In this document: positions 1 through 7,816 of the stretch, piece by piece
Position numbering within the stretch: position 1 is the stretch's first letter
Layout: every line of letters starts with the position of its first letter
Assembly (NCBI GenBank): GCA_007131895.1
Contig: SLPR01000096.1
Span: 1-16,154, forward strand
DNA length: 16,154 bases
Direction of reading: 5' to 3'
From: Bacteroidales bacterium
GTDB taxonomy: Bacteria; Bacteroidota; Bacteroidia; Bacteroidales; UBA7960
Made by a program: the position numbers and the translations under genes
The notes under the pieces: model-generated
The model's database searches: none
What the model was told of the DNA's origin: nothing
What the model saw: only the letters and a program-made list of their open reading frames with translations

Positions 1-29
1 GTTTTCTTTGCATTGTGTTTATTAAAAAC

Positions 30-69
30 CCTGCTTCGGAAATTCCCAGGCAGGAACAATTTTTTTTTT
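30..69 (+). terminator. Weak hairpin followed by a T-run
   Basis: CCTGC at 30-34 pairs with GCAGG at 50-54. The loop contains the small palindrome GGAAATTCC, and a run of ten T follows at 60-69. It lies 27 bases before the first gene. It could be the terminator of a gene left of the window, or a leader hairpin of the PUL transcript. The 5-bp stem is short and six bases separate it from the T-run, so the call is weak. Confidence 0.3.
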
Positions 70-95
70 AATTAATCAACTAAAACAACATCAAC

Positions 96-1592
96 ATGAA
101 AAAGAAAAAAACAAACTTGCTCCTCACACTCGCTGTGATTATTATGGGAGCATTGGTAATGACAACATTTAATTCGTGCGACAAGGATGACGATCCCGCA
201 GAGGATCCCATTGCATCCTTCCAGTACGAAATCAGTGAAGACAATCACCTGCAGGTAGCTTTCCTGAACTTTTCTCAGCATGCTGAAACCTACAGCTGGA
301 ATTTCGGTGATGGCAACACTTCTACAGAAGAAAATCCTGTGCATATTTATGATGGACCGGATGACTATGAAGTGGTCTTAACAGCCACCAACCGCGATGG
401 CGTTTCTGCAACTTTTGCACAGGTTATCACAGTTGATGATCCTTTTGAGGCATTGGCAAGACTTGCCGGAGAAACTTCCAAAACCTGGAAATTATACAGA
501 GTTGGCTCCAGTATGGGCGTTGGTCCTAATGCTGAAGATGCCCGAATTTGGTGGGAACTCTTTAATGACGGGTCACGTCCTTGTTTGTACTACCACGAGT
601 TTACCTTTACCAGGGATTATGATTTTATTTTTGACGACAACGGTTCTTTCTGGGGGGAAGATGCCATTTTCGGTGGAGAAAATCCAACCGATGTTCACGG
701 TACTTGCTTTGAGGCTACCGCTGCCAATATGTTGAATAACGAAGGTGTTGACGTAAGTGCATGGTTGAGTGGAACGCATGCCTTCGAATACGAGCCCAGC
801 ACACATACAGTAACCCTTAATGGAATGGGTGCATGGCTGGGTATGCCCCAATTGGGTACTACCGGGGATAGCAATGTGCCTGTAGCTTCCAAATCTTTCC
901 AGATCAGAATTGAAGAACACAATGGATATGATCTTATGGTTGTTTCTTACACTTATGCTGAGCTCTACTGGGATTTCACCTATGCATATTATCATGATCC
1001 TGCTTTGGAACCCGAAGTGATTGAAGAACCGGATCCAGTTGAGGATCTTGAAACCATAACCCCTACAGAACTTGGTCACACGTTTGAGTCTGAAACAAGT
1101 TTTGATCATCTTGGTGCATTTGATGGTGGATCAATTATTACCGTGGGTGCAGATGATCCAACAGATGCTGCAGCAACAAAAGTTGGCGAATTTACAAGAA
1201 CTGCCGACCAGTATCAGGAAGCTCAGATTCGTGTTTATCCCGAACCAAAGGATATCCTGTTTGATAATTTCACTACAGTTTCCATAGATGTATATCTGCC
1301 CAGCACTAATACTTATGATCCGTTAACCAAAAAAGTTATTATTGGTTTTGGAGATGTTCATGGTGACGGTGGTAACTGGTGGCAAAACCTTATTCAATAT
1401 GAATCTGATGAGTTAGCATTGGATACTTGGGTGACAGTTACCTTTGACTTAGATAGTCCAACCTACTCTGCAGTCGTTGATGGGCAGACAGTATATGATC
1501 GTGATAATCTGGATATGGTTTTCATTCAAATTGGAGGAGGAGATCATACTTCAGAAGGAACTTTCTTCATCCGTAACCTTATTTTTGAATAG
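96..1592 (+). CDS. PKD-domain surface lipoprotein with C-terminal CBM-like domain (probable glycan-binding protein)
   Basis: This 498-residue protein has a lipoprotein signal ending in FNSC (lipidated Cys28), followed by DKDDD. That acidic stretch resembles Bacteroidota surface-export signals, so it is probably displayed outside the cell. Residues about 37-115 form a PKD domain with the typical YSWNFGDG core (66-73). Residues about 117-300 form a second domain starting near TSKTWKL, a motif often seen in Bacteroidota PUL lipoproteins. A Pro/Glu-rich linker (about 303-322) leads to a C-terminal beta-rich module (about 326-498) with the aromatic patch GGNWWQ, consistent with a carbohydrate-binding jelly roll. 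No glycosidase catalytic motif is visible. Its place before GH16 and susC suggests it captures beta-glucan at the surface in a SusE/F-like role. That function is inferred from domain type and context. The start is the first Met of a good signal peptide, in an A-rich leader. Confidence 0.8.
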   Translation: MKKKKTNLLLTLAVIIMGALVMTTFNSCDKDDDPAEDPIASFQYEISEDNHLQVAFLNFSQHAETYSWNFGDGNTSTEENPVHIYDGPDDYEVVLTATNRDGVSATFAQVITVDDPFEALARLAGETSKTWKLYRVGSSMGVGPNAEDARIWWELFNDGSRPCLYYHEFTFTRDYDFIFDDNGSFWGEDAIFGGENPTDVHGTCFEATAANMLNNEGVDVSAWLSGTHAFEYEPSTHTVTLNGMGAWLGMPQLGTTGDSNVPVASKSFQIRIEEHNGYDLMVVSYTYAELYWDFTYAYYHDPALEPEVIEEPDPVEDLETITPTELGHTFESETSFDHLGAFDGGSIITVGADDPTDAAATKVGEFTRTADQYQEAQIRVYPEPKDILFDNFTTVSIDVYLPSTNTYDPLTKKVIIGFGDVHGDGGNWWQNLIQYESDELALDTWVTVTFDLDSPTYSAVVDGQTVYDRDNLDMVFIQIGGGDHTSEGTFFIRNLIFE

Positions 1593-1600
1593 TTCTTTGT

Positions 1601-1638
1601 TTGCCTGCAAACAATCCTGAATACTTATCAGCAGGCAA
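1601..1638 (+). other. Intergenic stem-loop A, just after the PKD lipoprotein gene
   Basis: TTGCCTGC (1601-1608) is the exact reverse complement of GCAGGCAA (1631-1638), giving an 8-bp stem with a 22-base loop. It begins nine bases after the stop codon and has no T-run behind it, so it is not a classic intrinsic terminator. It may act with the next hairpin as a 3'-end stabiliser or processing signal. Confidence 0.55.
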
Positions 1639-1645
1639 GGATGAT

Positions 1646-1685
1646 GTTGAATAGGCTGCCTTAATAGTAAGGCAGCCTGTTCAAT
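1646..1685 (+). other. Strong intergenic stem-loop B upstream of the GH16 gene
   Basis: An 11-bp perfect stem, AGGCTGCCTTA (1653-1663) with TAAGGCAGCCT (1668-1678), encloses the 4-base loop ATAG. Pairing continues outward to 1646/1685 for about 18 pairs, two of them G-U. No T-run follows; the next bases are ACTCCTAAATTG. The stem is far longer than expected by chance and sits between two genes likely to be co-transcribed. An mRNA stability, processing or partial-termination role is inferred. Confidence 0.7.
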
Positions 1686-1725
1686 ACTCCTAAATTGACT
1701 ACCTATACCTTCAAACTTTTTAAGC

Positions 1726-2853
1726 ATGCAACACTTAATCAACCGTTTCTTCATGCCTGTTTTATTCTTTGCCATGGCTGTGCTGCAGTTTTCCTGCACC
1801 GAAGATGCCGTTAAGCAAAATTCCGACCCCCGGAACCTGCAGGTTACAGTTACCATTGAAGATGAAGCAACGGTTATTCTGCGGGCCACTGCCCTGAATA
1901 CTGTTACCTATTCTTTTAAGGTGGGTAATCAGGCTGACCCCGAAGAAACCAACGCAACAGGTGTGTTTGAACATACCTACTTGCAAAGCGGTAGCTACCA
2001 GATTGAAGTGAGGGCCTACGGTGCAACAGGAAGATATATCAGGGAGGTTGTTTACTTTACAATTAGAATAGGCTCTGACTTTGTAACTGTCGATATGGGT
2101 TATACCTCTCCTCTCGAATACGAAGGGTACAAGCTTGTGTGGCATGATGAATTTGACAACAGTTCCATCAATACAGATTATTGGGTCTTTGAAACAGGCG
2201 ACGGTTGCCCCAATCTTTGCGGATGGGGTAATGCAGAATGGCAATATTACAGACAGGAAAATTCCTGGATTGATCAGGAGGAAAACGTTTTGACCATTGA
2301 AGCACGCCGTGAAAACTTCGGTGGCAGACAGTATACTTCTACCCGGATGAAAACCCAGGACAAAAAATCTTTCCAGTACGGAAGATTTGATATCAGAGCC
2401 GTACTGCCTAAGGGGCAGGGAATATGGCCTGCAATATGGATGCTGGGCAACGACATTACTACTGTGGGATGGCCAAAATGCGGTGAAATAGATATCATGG
2501 AAATGGTTGGTGGTAGTGGCAGGGAAAACACTACGCATGGCACCTTACACTGGGACAACAACGGACATGTTTATACAGGAGGATCCTATACGCTCCCCTC
2601 AGGAACATTCGCAGATGAATACCACGTATTCTCCATTATCTGGGATGAAACATCCATCAAGTGGCTGGTCAATAATCTGCAATTCCATGAAATAGATATT
2701 ACCCCGGCACACATGACCGAATTTCACCAGGAGTTTTTCTTCCTGTTCAATGTTGCCGTAGGAGGCATCTGGCCGGGTTATCCTGATGCAACCACAGTTT
2801 TTCCACAACAAATGAAAATTGATTATATTCGTGTATTTCAGATTGCAGAATAA
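1726..2853 (+). CDS. GH16 endo-beta-1,3-glucanase (laminarinase-like) lipoprotein
   Basis: This 375-residue lipoprotein has a signal ending QFSC (Cys24), followed by TED. Residues about 38-116 form a PKD/Ig-like beta domain (YSFKVGN, YQIEVRAYG). The GH16 catalytic domain spans about 133-375: it opens with YKLVWHDEFD and WGNAEWQYY and carries the family signature GEIDIMEM at 253-260. In GH16 the first Glu (E254) is the nucleophile, D256 assists, and the last Glu (E259) is the acid/base; all three are present. The signature with methionine (EIDIME) is typical of the bacterial laminarinase/lichenase branch. It should cut internal linkages of beta-1,3- or mixed beta-glucan at the cell surface and feed oligosaccharides to the SusC/SusD pair encoded next. 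Exact linkage preference cannot be read here. Met10 (1753) is an alternative start that would still leave a signal peptide. Confidence 0.92.
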   Translation: MQHLINRFFMPVLFFAMAVLQFSCTEDAVKQNSDPRNLQVTVTIEDEATVILRATALNTVTYSFKVGNQADPEETNATGVFEHTYLQSGSYQIEVRAYGATGRYIREVVYFTIRIGSDFVTVDMGYTSPLEYEGYKLVWHDEFDNSSINTDYWVFETGDGCPNLCGWGNAEWQYYRQENSWIDQEENVLTIEARRENFGGRQYTSTRMKTQDKKSFQYGRFDIRAVLPKGQGIWPAIWMLGNDITTVGWPKCGEIDIMEMVGGSGRENTTHGTLHWDNNGHVYTGGSYTLPSGTFADEYHVFSIIWDETSIKWLVNNLQFHEIDITPAHMTEFHQEFFFLFNVAVGGIWPGYPDATTVFPQQMKIDYIRVFQIAE

Positions 2854-2942
2854 TGTCAAATGCTTTATCTGCAAAGAAAACAGGCATAAGTAACCCCAGA
2901 AAAATTACATACTTTGACAGTTTATCACTAAAAACATAAATC

Positions 2943-5900
2943 ATGAAAAAAACCTTATTCTGTTTGCTTCTTGTTGTTTCCGGATTTTTGGCCGGAAGTA
3001 CCCTTCAGGGGCAGGTAATCAGAGGCAGCATAACCGATCGTCTTACCGATGAATCATTACCCGGCGCCAATATTGTGGTGGCAGGCACCACCCAGGGTAC
3101 AATAAGCGATTTTGATGGTAATTACTCTCTGAGCCTCTCTCCGGGAGAAATTACGATAGTTTTTTCCTACATGGGTTATATTACGGAAAATATTGTTGTT
3201 GAACTTTCCGAGGGAGAAACCCTAACTCTGAATGTAGCTCTCAATCCCGATATCACAACATTCGACGAGTTTGTGGTAATCGGCTACGGAGCACAGAAGA
3301 AAAAAGTGGCCACCGGAGCCATTGCCAGTGTGGATTCTGATCAAATTTCAGCCACCCCTGTTTTGCGTATTGAGCAAGCCATGCAGGGTCGCACGGCAGG
3401 AGTGCAGGTTACCAACTTGTCGGGGCAACCCGGTGAGGCACCTACTGTAAGAATCAGGGGAGCTGGAACCACCGGTGATGCCAGACCCCTCTATGTGGTG
3501 GATGGTATGGTAGTAGATGGAATTGATTATCTCAACCCCGGAGATATTGAATCTATTGATGTGCTGAAAGATGCTGCTTCTGCGGCTATATACGGTTCAA
3601 GAGCCGCCAATGGTGTGGTTCTGATTACTACCAGGTCAGGTGAAAAAGGAGTAATGAGGATTAGATATTCGGGCTATCAGGCAGTGCAAAATGCAGTGCC
3701 CAATGTGGAAATGCTCAATGCCGAACAATACCGCATGCTCATGAATGAAGGTGCCCGTAATGCAAACCTTTCTGAGCCTTTCGACATGAACGAAGTGGTA
3801 GAATTTGATACCAACTGGCAGGATGCGCTGTTTGTGTCCAACGCCCCTATGTCAAGCCACGAAGTTTCAGTTACCGGTGGAAGTGATCGTTCTACCTACG
3901 CCTCTTCCATATCCCATTTTTCTCAGCAGGGAATCATTGGCGGTGATAAGTCGAAATTTGACAGGATTACTGCCCGTCTGAATACCACTCACGAAGTAAA
4001 CGACTTTATCAATTTTGGTAACAGCCTTGCCTATTCGCATATCACCAGCAGAGGTATTGCCAGCAACACATCATTCAACGGTGCTTACAGCAGTGCCCTC
4101 AACCTTGACCCCCTTACCCCTGTCTTTCAGGACAATGAAAATATCCTCGGACAGTATCCCTATTCTTCAGAACCTGTTGTTACAGACGCTGACGGCAGAG
4201 TGTATGGCATTTCCAACTTTGTAGGTTCGGAGATTGTCAACCCCCTTGCCTTGCTTGAAACGCAGCATGCCGAAAACAGGGTGGATAAACTGGTTGGGAA
4301 TATCTACGGAGAGCTTGAATTGTTGGAAGGGCTGAAGCTTAGAACCAGTGCCGGACTTGACCTTGTTTATTCGGTCAATGATTCTCACGTTCCTTTGTTT
4401 TTTCTCAATGATGCCCAGAATAACACCAATAAAACTTCGGTTAGCAAATATATGACCCGCGGCCGTACCTGGGACTGGGAAAATACCGTGAATTACAACC
4501 GTGAATTTGGCGGGCATAATTTATCTCTTCTGGCAGGTGTTTCTGCAAGACATACTTTTTTTGAAGACCTTTCCGGCTTTAATGCCGATGTTCCGGTAGA
4601 TGATCCAAACAATGTTTACCTCAATCTTGCTACCGATACCGTATGGACTGCTTATGGTGGTGCGAATCATTATGCATTGCGCTCGCAGTTTGGCCGGATT
4701 CTTTACGACTATGAAAGCCGCTATGCTTTTAACGTGAGTTTAAGGCGCGATGGTTCATCCAATTTCGGACCTGGCAATCGCTGGGGTATTTTTCCTTCTG
4801 TGGGCGCCACCTGGATTATCAGTGAAGAGAACTTTTTCCCGCAATTACCTCAGCTCGACATCCTTAAAATAAGAGCCTCCTGGGGTATCAATGGCAATGA
4901 CCGTATTGGCTATTACCAGTTTATCTCAAGAATTAACAAAAGCAGGGGTTACATATTCGGTGATGGCAGAGCTTTTGGTGCATCGCCCGCCTCTATTGCC
5001 AATGAAGAGATCAAATGGGAAGAGTCAGAGCAGCTCAACTTTGCACTCGACTTTGGCTGGTACGACAGCCGCCTTACAGGTTCGGTAGACTATTATATTA
5101 AAACTACCCGTGACCTGCTGGAGATAATTCCTATTCCCGGTCACGTGGGAAATGACCCCCCGTTTGCCAATGTGGGAAGTGTGAGAAACCAGGGTGTGGA
5201 AATGAACCTTAACTGGAGACAGGTAGCCGGCGAACTCAACTATTCTATTGGTGCCAATGCCGCATACAATCACAATGAAATGATCATTATCGGCAACGAA
5301 GAAGGTGTTCTGCCTGGTGCGACCTGGTCTATAGCAGGTATGGTAACCCGCGCAGAATTAGGCCTGCCCATCGCCTACTTTTATGGATATGTTACTGATG
5401 GTATCTTCCAGAACATTAACGAGGTCAGGCAACATATAAACAGAGACGGACAAATGTTGCAGCCCAATGCTAAACCCGGTGATGTTAGATTTGTGGATGT
5501 GAATGGAGACGGAAGGATTACTCCTGATGACCGCACCATGATAGGAAGTCCTACTCCCAAATGGACCTTTGGTATGAACGCAAACTTCGACTTCAGACAA
5601 TTTGATTTCAGTTTCCTTTTGGTGGGATCCTATGGAAACGATATTTTCAACGGGATACAACGTCGCGACCTGCGCTATACCAACCGGACTGTTCATGCTC
5701 TGGACCGCTGGACCGGCGAAGGAACCTCCAATACTACACCCCGCTACACATGGATAGACACCAATAACAACGAAAGAGTTTCTGACCTTTATATTGAAGA
5801 TGGTTCTTTCCTGAGGGTAAAAAACATTCAGATTGGATATACCCTGCCCAGATCAGTACTCAACAGAATCAGATCCAACTCCTGGAGATTTTATATCTCT

Positions 5901-6041
5901 GCTGAAAATCTTTATACTCTCACCAATTACCCCGGTGCAGACCCTGAAATTGGAGCCATGAGCTCATTCGATGTCGGAATTGACCGCGGAGTCTATCCCC
6001 ATGCCCGTACCTGGAGACTGGGAACTTCCATCTCGTTTTAA
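2943..6041 (+). CDS. SusC/RagA-like TonB-dependent outer-membrane transporter
   Basis: This 1032-residue protein has a signal peptide (about 1-24), then a carboxypeptidase-regulatory-like domain (about 25-103; LPGANIVVAGTTQGTISDFDG), a TonB-box region (about 106-116; FDEFVVIGYG) and a plug (about 118-232) with the hallmark SusC segment VLKDAASAAIYGSRAANG. The rest is the 22-strand barrel, ending in a terminal Phe (TSISF) as expected for outer-membrane assembly. A calcium-loop-like motif, DVNGDGRITPDD, begins at D852 and is common in SusC barrels. Length is normal and the frame is intact. It imports oligosaccharides across the outer membrane using TonB-ExbBD energy, with the SusD-like lipoprotein encoded 21 bases downstream as its lid. 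Substrate is inferred as beta-1,3-gluco-oligosaccharides from the flanking GH16, GH3 and GH158-like genes, not from SusC itself. Confidence 0.95.
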   Translation: MKKTLFCLLLVVSGFLAGSTLQGQVIRGSITDRLTDESLPGANIVVAGTTQGTISDFDGNYSLSLSPGEITIVFSYMGYITENIVVELSEGETLTLNVALNPDITTFDEFVVIGYGAQKKKVATGAIASVDSDQISATPVLRIEQAMQGRTAGVQVTNLSGQPGEAPTVRIRGAGTTGDARPLYVVDGMVVDGIDYLNPGDIESIDVLKDAASAAIYGSRAANGVVLITTRSGEKGVMRIRYSGYQAVQNAVPNVEMLNAEQYRMLMNEGARNANLSEPFDMNEVVEFDTNWQDALFVSNAPMSSHEVSVTGGSDRSTYASSISHFSQQGIIGGDKSKFDRITARLNTTHEVNDFINFGNSLAYSHITSRGIASNTSFNGAYSSALNLDPLTPVFQDNENILGQYPYSSEPVVTDADGRVYGISNFVGSEIVNPLALLETQHAENRVDKLVGNIYGELELLEGLKLRTSAGLDLVYSVNDSHVPLFFLNDAQNNTNKTSVSKYMTRGRTWDWENTVNYNREFGGHNLSLLAGVSARHTFFEDLSGFNADVPVDDPNNVYLNLATDTVWTAYGGANHYALRSQFGRILYDYESRYAFNVSLRRDGSSNFGPGNRWGIFPSVGATWIISEENFFPQLPQLDILKIRASWGINGNDRIGYYQFISRINKSRGYIFGDGRAFGASPASIANEEIKWEESEQLNFALDFGWYDSRLTGSVDYYIKTTRDLLEIIPIPGHVGNDPPFANVGSVRNQGVEMNLNWRQVAGELNYSIGANAAYNHNEMIIIGNEEGVLPGATWSIAGMVTRAELGLPIAYFYGYVTDGIFQNINEVRQHINRDGQMLQPNAKPGDVRFVDVNGDGRITPDDRTMIGSPTPKWTFGMNANFDFRQFDFSFLLVGSYGNDIFNGIQRRDLRYTNRTVHALDRWTGEGTSNTTPRYTWIDTNNNERVSDLYIEDGSFLRVKNIQIGYTLPRSVLNRIRSNSWRFYISAENLYTLTNYPGADPEIGAMSSFDVGIDRGVYPHARTWRLGTSISF

Positions 6042-6062
6042 TTCATTAAATAGCTGATAACA

Positions 6063-7619
6063 ATGAAAAATAAAATATTTGCCACAATTGCAGCTTTGCT
6101 GTTCACCACACTTTTTTATTCGTGTGATGATGACTTTCTCGAACTCAAACCTCTGGATCAGGAGGTAACAACCAACTTTTACCGTACCCAGGATGAAGCC
6201 TATCAGGCATTGGTCGCCATCTATGATGTGCTGACTTACCAGGACACCCCGGGTATAAGCTGGGCTCCTTTTATAACAGTCTCTGATGTGCTTTCCGATG
6301 ATGCTTTTGCCGGAGGTTCTGATGCCAACGATGGGTTTGTCTTCAACCAGCTTAACCAATGGAATATACCCACCACCAGTGTAGTGGCACATGCCATCTG
6401 GATAAAAAACTACATTGGAGTTTACAGGGCTAACTTGTACCTGGAGGTAATTGACGGCATTGAGGCCAGCGATGCGTTCAAAAGAAGAACCATTGCTGAA
6501 GCCAAATTTATGAGGGCTTACTTCTATCTGGAACAGGTGCGGTTTTTCGAAAACATACCCCTGCTTCTGGAAACCATCAAAGGGCCTTCCGAATACATCC
6601 AGCCCCAGAGCAACCCCGAAGCGGTTTACAATCAGATTGCCCTTGATTTGGTAGAAGCCATTGCTGATCTCCCCGAAACTGTGCCGGCCGGAGAAGCAGG
6701 AAGAATTACCAAATGGGCGGCCCAGGGTTTGCTGGCGCGTACCTTTCTGTTCTACAACGGAGTGTATGGCAGCAACCTCTCTGCAGGAAATGTAACCGTT
6801 GACCGCGCGTATGCGCTGGCTCAGCTGGAAGACCTTATCCAAAACAGCGGACTCGATTTATTTGAAGATTATTCTCACAACTTCAGTCTTGTGGGAGAAT
6901 TTGGAATTGAGTCTGTTTTCGAAATTTCTTACGGAGACTCGCCCGAATGGTGGGCCTGGGAATACATACGTGGTGGAAACGGCAACCTTGCCGCTCAAAT
7001 GCAGGGACCCAGGGTGTCCGGTTCCAGCAATTGGAACCGTGGCTGGAGTTTCGCTCCGGTAAACCACAAACTGGCCATCTTTATGGAAGGTGACCCACGG
7101 TTTGAGCATACCATTCTCACAGAGGAAGAAATTGACGGAATCCTTACCAAAGGCTACCAGCATACCGGATACTTTTCAAAAAAGTACAGCTCCGATGCCG
7201 AACATTGGGGTTCGGGAGGTCAGTTTGAATTGAACCGAACTGCCAATCACCGCGTGATTCGCTTTTCTGATGTGCTGCTTATGGCTGCCGAACTTGACAG
7301 CCCCAACAAGCAGGAATACCTCGACAGGGTAAGAGCACGCGTAGGACTGGAAAGTGTGGAGGCTACCATGGAGAATATTCTCCGTGAACGACGCCTGGAA
7401 CTTTCTCTGGAAGGAATACGCCTGTATGATGTCTTAAGACAAGGTGTGTCTTATGCCACCCAGGAGTTTACACATTCAGGCATCAGGGGGCCCAACTATG
7501 AAGGCGACCAGCAGATTTTTGATGTTACCTTCGCTCCTGCAACCAGGGGATTCCTTCCCATTCCGCAAACGGAGATTGACTTAATGGAGGGAGCCTTTAC
7601 TCAAAATGACGGGTATTAA
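6063..7619 (+). CDS. SusD/RagB-like surface glycan-binding lipoprotein
   Basis: This 518-residue lipoprotein has a short signal ending FYSC (Cys21), then DDDFLEL, which is both a typical SusD start and an acidic surface-export context. The N-terminal SusD domain shows PLDQEVTTNFYRTQDEAYQAL and the tetratricopeptide-like stretch AEAKFMRAYFYLEQV. The C-terminal RagB/SusD region contains ENILRERRLELSLEG from residue 437 and then RLYDVLRQG, the most conserved motif of the family. The protein ends with RGFLPIPQTEID. It caps the SusC barrel from the outside and binds the incoming oligosaccharide. It lies 21 bases after susC, consistent with translation from one message and a 1:1 complex. The start is fixed by the signal peptide. 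Confidence 0.95.
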   Translation: MKNKIFATIAALLFTTLFYSCDDDFLELKPLDQEVTTNFYRTQDEAYQALVAIYDVLTYQDTPGISWAPFITVSDVLSDDAFAGGSDANDGFVFNQLNQWNIPTTSVVAHAIWIKNYIGVYRANLYLEVIDGIEASDAFKRRTIAEAKFMRAYFYLEQVRFFENIPLLLETIKGPSEYIQPQSNPEAVYNQIALDLVEAIADLPETVPAGEAGRITKWAAQGLLARTFLFYNGVYGSNLSAGNVTVDRAYALAQLEDLIQNSGLDLFEDYSHNFSLVGEFGIESVFEISYGDSPEWWAWEYIRGGNGNLAAQMQGPRVSGSSNWNRGWSFAPVNHKLAIFMEGDPRFEHTILTEEEIDGILTKGYQHTGYFSKKYSSDAEHWGSGGQFELNRTANHRVIRFSDVLLMAAELDSPNKQEYLDRVRARVGLESVEATMENILRERRLELSLEGIRLYDVLRQGVSYATQEFTHSGIRGPNYEGDQQIFDVTFAPATRGFLPIPQTEIDLMEGAFTQNDGY

Positions 7620-7638
7620 TTAAGTCTGATAAAACCCA

Positions 7639-7699
7639 CTTCCCACCTGCCGGATAATGAAAGAATTGAATCTTTCATCTCCGGCAGATGGTTGGGAAG
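7639..7699 (+). other. Long three-segment stem-loop downstream of susD
   Basis: Three consecutive exact arms pair in nested order: CTTCCCA (7639-7645) with TGGGAAG (7693-7699), CTGCCGG (7647-7653) with CCGGCAG (7681-7687), and TGAAAGA (7658-7664) with TCTTTCA (7671-7677), around the loop ATTGAA. That is 21 Watson-Crick pairs with small internal loops. No T-run follows (the next bases are ATTCTGAAAAAAC). It starts 19 bases after the susD stop. It probably protects the 3' end of the susCD message or lowers read-through into the GH3 gene. Confidence 0.75.
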
Positions 7700-7718
7700 A
7701 TTCTGAAAAAACAAAAGG

Positions 7719-7743
7719 GTAAGCATCCTTAGGTATGCTTTAC
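7719..7743 (+). other. Second stem-loop in the GH3 leader
   Basis: GTAAGCAT (7719-7726) pairs with ATGCTTTAC (7735-7743) using one bulged T, leaving the 8-base loop CCTTAGGT, itself containing the palindrome CCTTAGG. It follows the larger hairpin by 19 bases and may belong to the same structured leader. A protein-binding operator is also possible. Confidence 0.45.
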
Positions 7744-7757
7744 TCAAACCCGTACAG

Positions 7758-7778
7758 TGATGATTATTTCTGTCATCA
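7758..7778 (+). repeat. Inverted repeat TGATGA-N9-TCATCA in the GH3 leader
   Basis: TGATGA (7758-7763) and TCATCA (7773-7778) are exact reverse complements separated by nine bases. They lie 38 bases before the chosen GH3 start. The arms are short, so this could be a weak hairpin, an operator half-site pair or coincidence; it is listed because two other paired elements occupy the same leader. Confidence 0.3.
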
Positions 7779-7816
7779 AGCCCTATCTTTTGACTCATTT
7801 TTTCAAAAAAAGGAAT

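Noticed and set aside
573..1109. Open frame of 178 codons on the - strand inside the PKD lipoprotein gene
   Set aside because: It has no recognisable domain and no gene-like spacing, and it lies opposite a well-supported coding sequence.
1762..2538. Open frame of 258 codons on the - strand inside the GH16 gene
   Set aside because: Antisense shadow of a gene with an intact catalytic motif; composition is Cys/His-rich and unlike a real protein.
2854..2919. TGTCAAA / TTTGACA inverted repeat flanking the gap before susC, and TACTTTG as a -7 element
   Set aside because: The 7-base arms are 52 bases apart and one base pair arrangement of this size is expected by chance; TACTTTG has the wrong spacing for TAnnTTTG and no -33 element is present.
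5964..6842. Open frame of 292 codons on the - strand across the susC/susD junction
   Set aside because: It lies opposite two certain genes and contains no known domain; long antisense frames are common opposite such genes.
7784..7792. TATCTTTTG as a promoter for the GH3 gene
   Set aside because: It has one extra base relative to TAnnTTTG and no -33 element at the right distance, so it is not strong enough to list.
7757..7816. Upstream GTG/ATG start for the GH3 gene adding 20 residues
   Set aside because: It would bury the lipoprotein signal peptide behind a non-signal extension and overlap the leader hairpins; the ATG at 7817 gives a standard signal ending at Cys25.
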